Of a stretch of 64,000 nucleotides of DNA, positions 35,401-45,593 are shown piece after piece. The notes under the pieces are model-generated. The model was not told where the DNA came from. It did no database searches and saw nothing but the letters and a program-made list of their open reading frames with translations. The position numbers and the translations under genes were made by a program. Numbering within the stretch: position 1 is the first letter of the stretch; every line of letters begins with the position of its first letter. The stretch comes from Echinometra lucunter (taxonomy: Eukaryota; Echinodermata; Echinoidea; Camarodonta; Echinometridae), in contig CM057155.1 in the NCBI GenBank assembly GCA_029962745.1, positions 30,447,506 to 30,511,505 on the forward strand, in the 5' to 3' direction.

Positions 35401-36880
35401 GGGGGGGGTGAGTAGGGAGGTGGGAAGGGTTAGTTGATATGGTAAGCTGGCCATAGTCTGATTTTTTGTTTTGCATGTGATTCTACCCTTAATTGTCAGA
35501 GTACAGCTGATCGTAAAATAACATTAGTTTTATTTTTCATTTTGATATTTAACTGAATAGCAAGGGAAAACCTTCAGTTTGTGCATGCCCCTAACAGAAT
35601 TGTTAAATTAGATGTTTGGGCTTTCCATGTATTTATCTTTTTATTTATCCATTTATTCACAATTTTGTGCCTACACGTACCTGTAATTCATATTGCTCTA
35701 AGCATGTTTTTTGTCATTTCTAGTAATTCTCAATATTTTAATCCTTTTTGGTTCAAGGAGTAGTATGGAGCTACATTCAAAAGTTCTTCACCCCAAGCCT
35801 TATGATATTTACATCCGACATCCCTCCCATCATCTGGACTTCATGTCCCTCGTAAATATCTGAATCTGAATCTTTACATGTACTTATTGAATATGCCTTT
35901 TTGTGAGATAATTTGAAAAGACTATGACCTATAAAATGATTTCTTATTGTTATTTGATTTATTAATTTGAAGGGCTGCATATTTGATTGTCTTATGGTTT
36001 ACATGTAAATGGCTACATTTGTTTCAGAGAACAAGTATTCAAGAACATGGCCTGCCATGCAGCCATGGCTATCGTCAAGGGCAAGCCTAATCCAAAGGAC
36101 CTGGTACAGATCGAGACCCATCATGAGACTGCCCTTTCGTTTCTTGCTGTGGCCTGGGGCCTCATAGCAGACATCGATATAGAGAGCGAGAAGTTCCGTT
36201 TCCTAGGGTCCACAAGGTTTCTGATAGGGACAGTCCAAAGGATCATGTTCCTTCGCAGGACTCCAGGACGCTTGTCATTTCTGCCCATCGATGATGAGGC
36301 TAAGTACCGCCACCTCTTTGAAGGGCATGATAAGAAGAATGCCAGCTCAAATGTCTCTGTAAGACGGGAGAGCCAACGAATAGAAAGTGAAATCAGAGAA
36401 GGGGCACAGGAAACCAGAAATAAAAGTGCCAACCAAAATGCAAATGCTAGTTCCTCAACAGAGGGTGCCTCATCTGCAACGGTTGAACTGCACATGGATG
36501 ATTTGGTGATGCCTGCGCTAGATGATCCAGTGCCACCGAACTGGACAGTCATCGAAGGGGATTTCGTGTGTGTGCTCATTTCCTATATATCTCACGTGTC
36601 CAGTGACTTTGTCAGTCATCCCGGCCGGCCGATGGACGAGGATGTTATCATGCTTCAGTACATGGATGTTAGAACCACTCGTGGAAAGCTTGTCAAAGCC
36701 CTGGACGAATTCAAGACAGGGGGGTACCTGCGAGAGGATTTTGTCAAATCAAGAGTGGTGAAGGCTTTCAGGCTTGAACCACTTACCAAGGAAGGTATTT
36801 TGACAATAGATGGAGAGAGGGCTAAGTTTGGACCCATACAAGGCAGCTTGATTCCATCCAAATTTCTCTGTATTATGTAA
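24994..36880 (+). CDS. sphk: Sphingosine kinase (SPHK1/SPHK2 family), complete coding region
   Basis: Spliced join(24994..25486, 31039..31188, 31732..31826, 35122..35237, 36028..36880), 1707 nt, 568 aa; all phases agree. It phosphorylates sphingosine with ATP to make sphingosine-1-phosphate, at membranes and in the cytosol. The DAGK-type catalytic fold shows NPFSGKGKA (residues 182-190), the catalytic SGDGLLYE (239-246, Asp241 aligned with Asp81 of human SPHK1), LPGGSGNA (268-275), WGLIADIDIESEKF (328-341; its first Asp is the sphingosine-binding position) and a C-terminal FRLEPL...DGE block. A ~165-residue N-terminal region resembling that of SPHK2 and a Ser/Asn-rich insert (about 385-440) make it longer than SPHK1 (~384 aa) and closer to SPHK2. 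ATG 24994 is preferred over in-frame ATGs at 24907 and 24943 because it has A at -3. Confidence 0.94.
27194..27483 (-). repeat. Inverted copy of the sphk promoter / 5' UTR
   Basis: On the minus strand this repeats 24681-24993: GAACTGCAAGGAAGTG, the GA/GC-rich box, CCCCGCCC (as GGGCGGGG at 27383-27390), CACGTG (27363-27368), AATGTAAACAAAGCTGCGAT and GGATAGAACTGGAGGAAGAA. Homology stops exactly where the kinase ATG begins. Minor indels in the GC box and a ~10% substitution level (estimated by eye) show it is not recent. Confidence 0.85.
27545..27790. mobile_element. Single arm of the 3201-3786 foldback family
   Basis: AAGAAAATGTGAAATT, AATGGAGAG and ATGATGTCATCA occur in the same order as in the right arm of 3201-3786, without a second arm nearby. 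Confidence 0.45.
29347..29912. mobile_element. Foldback with G/C-run arms
   Basis: The left arm GCCAGGGGCTTAGAT with GGGGGGATGGGGGATGCATCCCCC is matched inverted on the right by AAAAAGTGGGGGAATATATCCCCC and GATTTACGCCAATGGGGC. About 350 bp of AT-rich sequence separates the arms. The G runs could form quadruplexes. Confidence 0.5.
30075..30494 (+). mobile_element. TTAACCC MITE, copy 5
   Basis: 420 bp, TTAA at both ends, right terminus CTGTCACGAATGGGTTAA. The left terminus has CATTCTTGGCAGG, a diverged form. A C/T-rich tract follows (30560-30730). Confidence 0.75.
30890..31020 (+). mobile_element. Probable LINE/SINE 3' tail with (ATCTTGA)n
   Basis: AATTTCTGTATTGTTTAATTC is followed by CAATAAACC and three to four ATCTTGA repeats. 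The AATAAA plus short tandem tail is typical of non-LTR element 3' ends. It ends within 20 bp of the sphk exon 2 acceptor. Confidence 0.45.
31039..31188 (+). CDS. sphk: sphk exon 2, ATP-binding NPFSGKGKA
   Basis: The acceptor TTTACAG joins the split codon as Asp. It encodes a PPPPHYLVCINPFSGKGKA-type start of the catalytic domain and EAEITFKEVIT. The donor is ACAG|GTGACT. Confidence 0.95.
31732..31826 (+). CDS. sphk: sphk exon 3, catalytic SGDGL
   Basis: It encodes ERKGHGTELA and DGIIIVSGDGLLYE, the signature catalytic motif. The acceptor is TTTCATACAG and the donor is GAG|GTAAGA, phase 0. Confidence 0.95.
32391..32474. repeat. GA dinucleotide repeat
   Basis: About 84 bp of nearly pure GA with occasional interruptions; both strands read as spurious Arg/Glu or Ser/Leu frames. 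Confidence 0.95.
33356..33690. mobile_element. Inverted-repeat element, CAGTCGTGGGCTTTCATGGGG termini
   Basis: TCAGTCGTGGGCTTTCATGG on the left is exactly mirrored by CCATGAAAGCCCACGACTGA on the right, enclosing about 270 bp. TTAAG-type sequence at both outer ends extends the repeat. Confidence 0.65.
34381..34795 (-). mobile_element. TTAACCC MITE, copy 6 (inverted)
   Basis: 415 bp, TTAA at both ends (TTAACCCATTCATGACAG and CTGTCATGAATGGGTTAA), in sphk intron 3. Confidence 0.77.
35122..35237 (+). CDS. sphk: sphk exon 4, LPGGSGNA motif
   Basis: It encodes FINGFGERQDREEAF and MPLGILPGGSGNALSAAV. The acceptor is TTTTTCAG and the donor lies in AGGGG|GTAAGA, leaving two bases that complete Gly with the next exon. 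Confidence 0.94.
35238..36027 (+). other. sphk intron 4
   Basis: 790 bp, AT-rich, with a G run at 35396-35408. No element or gene recognised. Confidence 0.7.
36028..36880 (+). CDS. sphk: sphk terminal exon 5, C-terminal half of kinase
   Basis: A large last exon (284 codons) from GTTTCAG to TAA (36878-36880). It carries the lipid-binding segment WGLIADIDIESEKF, a Ser/Asn/Glu-rich loop that is the SPHK2-like insert, DPVPPNWTVIEGDFV, and the final FRLEPLTKEGILTIDGE block. Confidence 0.95.
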
Positions 36881-37022
36881 TTTTTGTTTGTCATTTTGGC
36901 CATGCAAAACTTTCCTGTAGTTCCCCAAATTCATGTTAGATTCCCATCTTGTTGATCCCATGACCCATACTTATTGTTATAGATTCGTCGGCCAGTTCGC
37001 AATTCAATTTTTGATTGAGTCG

Positions 37023-37439
37023 TTAACCCATTCGTGACAGAGGGTCCACATTTTGTGGTTTGGCCTAATATCTTCTGATGCAAAGCCCTAAAAATCATAC
37101 CAAATACATGAGCATAAAGAGCAAAAAATTCTACACAAACTGAGCCCATTTTGGTTGCGTCAATATTCGTTGTTTGATGCTGAACATTTTTTAAAGGAAA
37201 ATAAGCATTAAAATCCTTAAATTGGCAATGTGATAGAAAGTTTAAAATCACTGTTTTCCCCTGCAAATTGGCAACTTTTTGACTTCTCATCATAATTTCT
37301 GTCAACTTATATTCATTTCAGATACATGACGTTTTATAAGCAAAATGTAGCAATGAAATAAAAATGTTGGTGTTGCCAATTTGAAGAATAAAAGCTGATC
37401 AAATTAGGCTTTAAATAATTCCTATCACGAATGGGTTAA
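37023..37439 (-). mobile_element. TTAACCC MITE, copy 7 (inverted), in sphk 3' flank
   Basis: 417 bp with TTAA at both ends, starting 142 bp after the kinase stop codon. In this orientation it supplies AATAAA at 37357-37362 and 37387-37392; I see none between the stop codon and the element. Confidence 0.78.
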
Positions 37440-38040
37440 TGAATCTTTTTTGTTCAGATCAGCATTTGTATAGTGCCATTTATCTGTAAGAACGTTCAAA
37501 TGCGCACGGCTCCCTCAATATGTCACAAGTTGACTAGCATTTTTCTAAAGCTAAAAACAGTCAAATACTGTAAATGCAGAAATACTTGTACATTAATTTA
37601 CACGGATTTCGCACTATTTCGGCAAGTTCGAATTCTAGAACTCTTGAAAATATGAGCAGGATTTCATATGCATTGAAACATCAAATTAAATCTTGCACTT
37701 TTGCGAGTGAGTAATTGTATAGCGCGAATTTAAAAACCCGCGAATATGTTCTTGGGTCACTCAGCACAAAAATTTAATCATGCGAAAATAACAGCATTTT
37801 GCTTGTATTGCTGAGTTCAGTCTTGAATTTTATGTGGGCCCAGATGTGTAGAAATCATTTCCAAACTGTTCTGACTTGTTTAACTTACCTGCTATGGCAG
37901 AAAAGTTTTACCAATCACTATCATTCTTAGAACATTATAGCTTTGTTCTGCTTTGTTTTGTGAAATAATTTAGAATGTGCAATTGCATGTGTACATGTGT
38001 GTTCTAATTTTGTCATAACCTGTTGAGAATGATTTGATTT

Positions 38041-38420
38041 TGATGACAATGACAATGACAATGACAATGACAATGACAGTGACAATGACAATGACAATGA
38101 CAATGACAATGACAATGATTTTATTTCTTTGACGGCCCCTCCTGGGGGCATGGAAGAAATATAACAGGTTATAACAATGGCAATGATTGGCATAAGAAAA
38201 ATACAAACAAAGGTTAAAAAAAGAAACAAACATGATAATAATAAACATATGTACAATATAAGAGCAATAATAGTAACTGGCACCAATTGAGCCACCCACC
38301 CCCAGAGAGTAGCAAAAGCTATAATACCGTATTTTGTTCTCCTCAGTCCGGAAACCGGAACAAAGACACACACCCCTCTGAGCACATGTGGGCGCAATCC
38401 AACAAAATCTGAAATCATGC
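38041..38420 (-). mobile_element. Probable LINE 3' end with (CATTGT)n tail
   Basis: Read on the minus strand, a 300-bp block ends in GCCGTCAAAGAAATAAAATC and then a pure CATTGT hexamer repeat (38041-38118 on plus). AATAAA plus a microsatellite tail is characteristic of non-LTR element 3' ends. No coding part is recognised. Confidence 0.5.
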
Positions 38421-39204
38421 CCTAATACAAGACTGTAACCAATACGGTCGACTACATTAAAGATGATATCAAAATTTGGACATAATTAATTTACAAAACC
38501 TTGACAGATTTTTCAAAAACATAGAACATGCATTTTCCAGAGACCCCTGCTTGAGATCTCACACATAGTATTCAACATGTTGAAATATTATACCTGTAGT
38601 AACCCTGGCAATGATGTAAGTGGGGATATGGGTAAACCTCAAAATTTGGAAAAATGAGAATGCATTATTAATGATGATTTCTCTAACCCTAAAACAGACT
38701 GGGGGAAGGGGGTGTTGGTGGACTGTACTCATATTTTCTATGACTTGTCTATGGATATAATTTTCAGTACATTAATGACATTTTTACCTACCATTCAAAA
38801 CTGCCACTTTTTCATAATCAGAGTACAGGTGTGTGTATATAGAACTGTTATTCATGGTCATAATGAGCATACTTGTAGCAGTAACAATAATAAGATTAAT
38901 AATAATAATAATAAGAAGAATGAGAATGATAATAACAGTCTCTTATACATGTAAGGTGCTTTAATCTGACCAAGGCATACAGAAATATTATTTGAGAATA
39001 ATTACAGAACCATTAGAGATCACCAAAGTGCCATGGTATCTTTAATCGAATTTATCATTTGTATCAAGGCATCATTTGTACATAAATTGCACCTATCTAG
39101 TTTACAGTAGGGCAAAGCCATATTTGTAGGGGAATGATCACTACAAGAAATGCAGTATTATAAACCAGATCTTTTTTAGATCTTGGGCACAGAAAACAAG
39201 GTCT

Positions 39205-39256
39205 GGGGAGTGTTTCATGGAGAGTCTTTGTCAAGACTCTTTATGAAATGCTCCCC
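39205..39256. repeat. 52-bp hairpin
   Basis: GGGGAGTGTTTCATGGAGAGTC pairs inverted with GACTCTTTATGAAATGCTCCCC. The terminal motif recalls 13041-13200, so this may be a minimal derivative. Confidence 0.5.
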
Positions 39257-39379
39257 TGTTCAAGAAAAAACACTTTCAGAGCTTAATGTGTGAAGCTCAG
39301 GCATGCAGGGTAGTACTCTGTGAATATTACATGTAATTAGCATTGCACAAACATTTTATTAACATTCAGATTTAAACCT

Positions 39380-41180
39380 TTAAAAACTTTGTTAATATTA
39401 GGTTAAACAAATATCTGATAATTTGTCTAGTATGTGTGCAGATCCCACACCAGCTCCAGACCAGTTATGTAATGATGTGAATTTCTCTAAGTTCAGGAGA
39501 ATGAAAATTAGTGAAGTTGAGGAAATTGTCAAGAAGTCGGCTACTGCAACGTGTAAACTTGATCCAATGTCAACTTCTCTTGTAAAGAAGTGTGTTGTAG
39601 AACTTGTTCCATATATCACATGCATCATAAATAGATCATTTGAAGAGGGTACATTTCCTAATAGTCTTAAGGATGCCACTGTTCTTCTTAAAGGGTCAAG
39701 GTTGGATCCTGAACAGTTGAAGAATTATCGACCAGTTGCTAATCTTTCATTTCTTGGAAAGACTATTGAGAGAGCTGCTGTTCTGCAGATTCAGCACTAT
39801 CTTTCTGATAACGATTTGCACTCTCCCTTGCAGTCTGCGTATAGACCATTCAATAGTTGTGAAACAGCATTATTCAAAGTGTCAAATGATATCAATTCTT
39901 CTCTAGACCATGGTAATGAAACCATACACGTACTGCTCGATTTTTCTTCAGCATTTGACACCATCAGGCATGATGTTTTACTACAGAGGTTGCAACATAA
40001 GTTTGGTATTACAGGTCTTGCTTACAAGTGGTTTGAATCATACTTAAAGCAGAGAAGGCAGACAGTTGTAATAAATGAGTTAGAATCATCTGTTCATACA
40101 TTAGATATTGGTGTTCCCCAGGGCTCTGTGGTCGGCCTGATGTTGTTTACCATGTATTCTTCTCCTTTAGGAGATGTTATTAGGTCCAACCAAATGTCAG
40201 GGATGTGTTATGCTGGTGACACTCAGATATATATTTCATTTAAACCGTGTAACCTGCAGGACGCAATCTTCCAAGTGGAATGTTGTGTAAAAGAGATAAA
40301 GCAATGGTCAATCCAAAATGGTCTCAAATTGAATGATGAAAAAACTGAGATTTTACATCTTACATCTCGATTTCGCAGAAGAATGGAACTTCCTGTGATA
40401 AAGATTGACAGTACTTCCATTGTACCTGGTACAACAGCCAAAAACCTTGGTGTGATATTTGATCAGAATATGGTTATGGATAAATTTGTATCGGGGAAAT
40501 GCAAATCGGCATCTTTTGCTCTATACAAACTTGGAAAGGTTCGTCAGTTTTTAGATTCTAAGACCACTAAGAAACTTGTTCAGGCTCTTGTTATATGTCA
40601 TCTATACTACTGTCATAGTTTATTGTACAATATCTCAGACTCACAACTACATTAACTCCAGGCAATCCATAATGCAGCTGCAAGATTGATTACCCGCACT
40701 TAGAAGAATTCTCACATAACCCCTATCTTGAAGCAGCTGCATTGGCTCCCTATCCAATCACATATAGTCTTTAAGATACTATTACTGACCTATCAGTGCC
40801 TGCATTCAATGGCACCAGAGTATCTCGGTGAGTCCTTGGTAATGTACGCTCCCTCTTGGAATCTCAGATCGGCTCAGAAAAATCTCCTCCAATGTCCTGT
40901 CATTACAACTAAGTTTTATGGTGAGCGATGTTTTGCTCATGCTGCTCCTACACTGTGGAACACTATTCCATGTTTTATGAAGGAAGCTTCCACAGTGTTA
41001 AAAGTTCAAAACCCTTCTCAAGACATTTCTGTTTAAAAAGTATTTTGAATGAGTTTTGGTCTTGCAAACTGCAACATCTACAGTACATGTACATTTCCTT
41101 TTTCCATTTTCAACCCTCTCTATTAAAGCGCATAGAGACACTACGCTAGTGATATGCACAATATATAAGCACTGTAGTGT
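39380..41180 (+). mobile_element. 5'-truncated non-LTR retrotransposon (CR1/L2-like LINE)
   Basis: Encodes the reverse transcriptase and C-terminal part of a LINE ORF2; the endonuclease is missing. A frame shift near 39400-39425 breaks the N-terminal edge. The element ends with the GCGCATAGAG...GATATGCACAATATATAA type 3' UTR and an ATT microsatellite, as L2/CR1/Rex-like elements do. It lies between convergent sphk and fbf1. Confidence 0.88.
39423..41036 (+). pseudogene. Dead LINE reverse transcriptase
   Basis: Recognisable motifs in order: LKDATVLL...LKNYRPVANLSFLGKTIERA (RT domain 1-2), DFSSAFDTIRHDVL (first catalytic aspartate block), GVPQGSVVGLMLFT, YAGDTQIYISF where active copies have YADDTQ, and HWLPIQSHIVFKILLLTYQC in the C-terminal region. 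The first catalytic aspartate of the DD pair is Gly, and in-frame stops occur after 40653 and near 40700. Both show the copy is inactive. The frame is otherwise nearly intact, so decay is moderate. Confidence 0.88.
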
Positions 41181-41233
41181 CATTATTATTATTATTATTA
41201 TCATTATTATTATCATTATTATCATTATTATTA

Positions 41234-41303
<70 letters not shown>

Positions 41304-41340
41304 CATTATTATCATTATTATTATCATTATTATTATTATA
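41181..41340. repeat. ATT/ATC microsatellite tail of the LINE
   Basis: About 160 bp of ATT with ATC interruptions, directly following the LINE 3' end. The long poly-Ile and poly-Asn frames are artefacts. Confidence 0.93.
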
Positions 41341-41464
41341 AAGGTAAACCTCATTTGTGTGAAAGTTTGCATTGTTACAGAATAGAAATATCTCAAATGA
41401 TGGGAAAACACCCAGCAAAACATGGGATTGAATGAGAATTAAGAAATATGTGTAGGGACAGAGC

Positions 41465-41640
41465 TGTGGTGGGTGGGAGGGAGGGGGAAGAAGGTAAGGG
41501 TAGGGAGGGAAGGAGGGAGGGAGGGAAGGAGGACAGTTTAGATTGAAAGGGATGGAAAATTGTAAGAAAATGTATATTTAAATAAAATAAAAAAGAAAAG
41601 GAGGGAAGGAAGAAGAGGGTTGGAGGGAGAGGCAACATCT
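41465..41640. repeat. GGGA-rich low-complexity tract
   Basis: Imperfect GGGAGGGA/GGAAGGA units; non-coding. Confidence 0.85.
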
Positions 41641-42166
41641 TTTCAGTCTTTTCTTTGATATTCATGTATATAATGTACACATAATAATTTTTATATTTCT
41701 TTAGGAAGTGTAACTTCCCCATTATAATTATTTATTGATTATAGAAATCAAATATAGATAATAATGTGCAGTTGTTTTAATCTTTCAGTTACAGGTCCAT
41801 CTTGTTACATTTATTTTCTACCGAGTATGTTTGAAAGTTTGACATATATGTATTTAGGACAGTATTGGATCACTTATTATGTAGTATTTATGAATATGAA
41901 TAAATATTTTTATGATTTATCTAATATTGAAACTATGCTCTGCATGCAAAAATGGTATGTTCTGCAATAATTCATTTGTAAATGTGTGGTTTGATTTTTG
42001 TACATAGAATGAAATCTAAAAAATCTTTACTTGTCTGCCTGCCTGGTATGACAAATCATGCATTATGCATGTAAAATTAAAATAAATTTCAATCTTAAAG
42101 AGGTCACTCAAAGAGTGAATAAATTTAGTAGCAAAGACTGTGATGTATGTATATGCACTCTATACA

Positions 42167-42646
42167 TTAAAGGGGGTACCCAATGCTGAAACAATGTTAG
42201 TTCATTTAAAAGAGCATGATTTCATTAGCAGAAAATCATCGGCCTAAATTTTTTTTTAAAGTCGTGTTGCCAAGGAAACCCCCAAATGTGGTAAGATTTC
42301 AGGATATTTTTGACCCCGCAGCTGTGACCCAGTGTGACCCACTTTGACGTCAAAATGACGTCAAAGTGGGTACCATGTCGCGCAATTCTAGCAAAATGCG
42401 CGCAAGGTATAATACATGTTGTACAGTCTAGCGCGCAGCACAATTGCAATGCGCGAAGCTGGGTACCCACTTTTACGTCATACTTCATACTCAAATTTTA
42501 TGGTCAACTCTTGACTTTTTAAGAGAAAATTAGCCAAAATGCATGGATTTGGATTGAAAATTATCAAATTTTTAATTTTATTCTTCTTAGAATTCTATTC
42601 TCAATCATATATCAAAAAAAAATTTACCATTGTGTAGTCACTTTAA
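42167..42646 (+). mobile_element. TTAAAGGGGGTACCC element, intact-looking copy
   Basis: 480 bp from TTAAAGGGGGTACCC to the inverse of TTAAAGTGACTACAC. It carries the palindrome ACTTTGACGTCAAAATGACG and partner with two TGACGTCA sites. It aligns with the inverted copy at 15696-16183 end to end. Confidence 0.68.
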
Positions 42647-43366
42647 GTATTGGTAATTAGATACATGTATACATATACATGTACTTTCATACTACATGTA
42701 CCAAGAGAATTCTGTGTGTAAAGTACAATGATATAGTAAGTTTCCTACCTCCTACATCATGTACATTTGAGTGCCTGCATGTATTAATAAGAATTAAGAG
42801 TGGGAAACGATGCAATTAATTGATGTCTGATGGATCAGTTTTCTTAAAATTTCGCATTATAACTTGAAGTGACTATAAATTTTGTGGCATTCAATGGATA
42901 CGGTAGCCAGGGTTATGTTATATTCATTGTGTAAACAGAAAATTGCCATCTTGAGTATTTGTAATGGATTACACTTTTTCAACTAAACTGATTAGAATTG
43001 CAGTATGTGAAATGTTTAGAAGTGTAAAATGTGACCAAAAGAATTAGCTGGAAATGACATTCCTTGTAGTGAGTGGGTTTTAAATCATTCTGGAATTTAT
43101 GTTCCACTGTATGATTATACAGCTAGAGCAGGAGTACATGTATTTTCTGCACATTCCCTTGGTTCAAGAAAGGTGCAAAGTTTGATATTAATAAGTTTGA
43201 TTCATCATTCCAAAAATAGTTCCTACGTGTATTAATTAAAGATGTGCGCTATGTTGTACATGTGCCTTTTTATTGCTATGAAAGTATGAACAAAATCTAT
43301 GTACATGTGACCTTGTAGAACAAGATTTGGCAAGTGCATGTACATGTATACGTGTGTACGTAATTG

Positions 43367-43407
<41 letters not shown>

Positions 43408-44747
43408 AAATGTCAAAGATAAAGTCACTTGTGTTACAAGTATCTGCATCAATTGACTTTCATGCAGAAGGCATAGATGATAGCTGTGAACATTTTCGAG
43501 TAAGTGATATCAAGGACTGCAGAAATGATGGCTCAGATAAGTGATTTTGACATAATTGTAAATGATGAGGACATACAAATTTTGTATACTTATGCATTAC
43601 TTTATTCATGAGGAATAACAAGAAATGATGTCTTCAAGCGTAATTTATGTTCATGATTGGTAGTTTTGGGGCACTTTTATTCTGTCGACCAGTACTTCTT
43701 GCACGATACAGTGAAATCATGTAAGTGGAAATGTGATACTAGTACACAGTGTGTGTCAGTGTGTTTGCAATAAAAGGCAACCCAGCTTTGAAAAATTCCT
43801 GTAAATAGATAAGGCAATAGGCGGTATTGAATTTCATGCCATAGAAAGAGTAATTCATACAGGTATGCTTTCCAATGGTAACTGGTTTAGGTTTCCTGAT
43901 TCCTGCATCACTGAACACCATTGTTTTTTAAAATTCTATGTAGACTCCCGGGCAGTTCTCTTTCATGCATAACATAATAGGAATGTTTACATGAAACCTA
44001 TTTTTTCAAATGGTTTGAGTACACCAAATTTCTTCACAGATGATTTTCTTCTAAGTATGTTTTAGAAATTTCTGATTTGTGAAGCCTTTTCAGATGAGAA
44101 ACATTTGCAGAAAGACAGTTTGGCTGAATATCAACATTTGCCTACCACCTGAGCACACCAAAAGCATAGCAAGATCCAAAGCAATGCACATCAAAGACAA
44201 AGCACAAAAAAGAGGAAAAAACCCAAATCCATATTCATGTGTGAAGATTTTTCCCGATTTTAACAAGTGTTGGTTTTTGTTGAATTTGATGGAAGATGCT
44301 AGCAACACTCCAGATAAACCTCTCTTCGTCTTGATCAAGATTTATATGTCTGTTCTGTGTTTTTTTTTCATGTTGGGTTTCCTTTTTTTAAAACACCAGT
44401 ACATGTGTATATATAAGATCATTGCTCAAAGAGACAATTATTGTAATTTTATACTAATACAATGATCATGTGGATTGATGTAATGATATTTCAGGTGCAT
44501 GTATTACCATGTTAAACAAGGAGATGATTAATTGGAGCTTGATGTCACTAATATGCTGGTACTTTGATTGAAATATATGAAGGTATTCTAAAATTACCAG
44601 AATTGGTAGATCGGCCTTGTTTCATTTTATGACTGTTGTGGATTATTGACAGACATGCTTAGGGATATGATGAGTGTAACTGTATACATGTGTTATTAAA
44701 ACAGTATGATCTACCTACATGCACATATTCATATTATCTCTCTCTCA

Positions 44748-44785
<38 letters not shown>

Positions 44786-45593
44786 GACACGTACTGGTAT
44801 ACATGTTTTCTTACATCTTAAACATTTGCATTTGTTAACTTTCCAAATACATGAATCTCTTGTATTCATATTTCTTCAATCTCTTTTTCTCTCTCTTCTG
44901 CTATCTCTCTTTTTATGTGTCTCTCCACACCCTCACTTTCTCTCTATTTTATCCATCTTCATACCCTCTTCCTCTTCTTCGATCCCTCTCTGTCTGCCTC
45001 CATACCCACACTTTCTTTCTCTCCCTTTTCTTCAGTTTTTTTGTCTCCACTCTTTTTCATAACCTCTCTCTCCTTATCTCTCTCTTCCTCTCCCTGAACC
45101 TAAATGGTTTGCCATTTTCCTTTCATTTTAAAAAATGTTGCTCTTGTATGCATTTTAATGACTTAAGCCTACTCAAATACATTTGAAGGATGAATGATAA
45201 ACAGAAATATATAGTTTCCTTGTGTGTGTGCGCGTGTGTGTGTCCATTTTCTAAGTAACACTTTCCATACTTTCAACTATTTGCAATATTTCAAATATTC
45301 CAAACACAAACACAATACTAGCACTTTCACTTCAATTTCATGTTTTTAATCTCAATTAAAATTATGTTTCAGCATGTACAGTATAAATAGCATGGATATA
45401 AATATATTGGTTTATATTGGCAAACTTTATGAAATCAAGGTGAACATTGACACAACAGATTCTTTTCCCTGAAGATTTAATTAAACATCAAAAACATAGT
45501 ACTGAGGCAGGCCAGGTGATGATTTTTTTTTTCCACTTGCCCTATCAGAAAGCAAAGCTTGAAATCATTTACCTAGGCTTATAGTCTACATGC
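42647..45593. other. Intergenic stretch
   Basis: No gene recognised. Holds a C26 tract (about 43372-43397, then poly-A) and CT-rich runs (44735-44783, 44880-45110). The 128-codon open frame at 44079-44465 has no recognisable domain or splice context. Confidence 0.55.

Larger units (their letters stand above)
37440..39379. other. Intergenic stretch between sphk and the LINE
   Basis: No gene recognised. It contains the LINE-like 3' end at 38041-38420, short ATA repeats (38880-38930) and a 52-bp hairpin at 39205-39256 (GGGGAGTGTTTCAT against ATGAAATGCTCCCC). Confidence 0.6.

Noticed and set aside
36121..36579. 152-codon minus-strand frame
   Set aside because: Shadow of the sphk terminal exon, which matches a known kinase in the plus frame.
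37927..38418. 163- and 133-codon minus-strand frames
   Set aside because: They run through a CATTGT hexamer tail (six is divisible by three) and a LINE-like 3' UTR; no protein family recognised.
39398..39679. 93-codon minus-strand frame
   Set aside because: Antisense shadow of the LINE reverse transcriptase.
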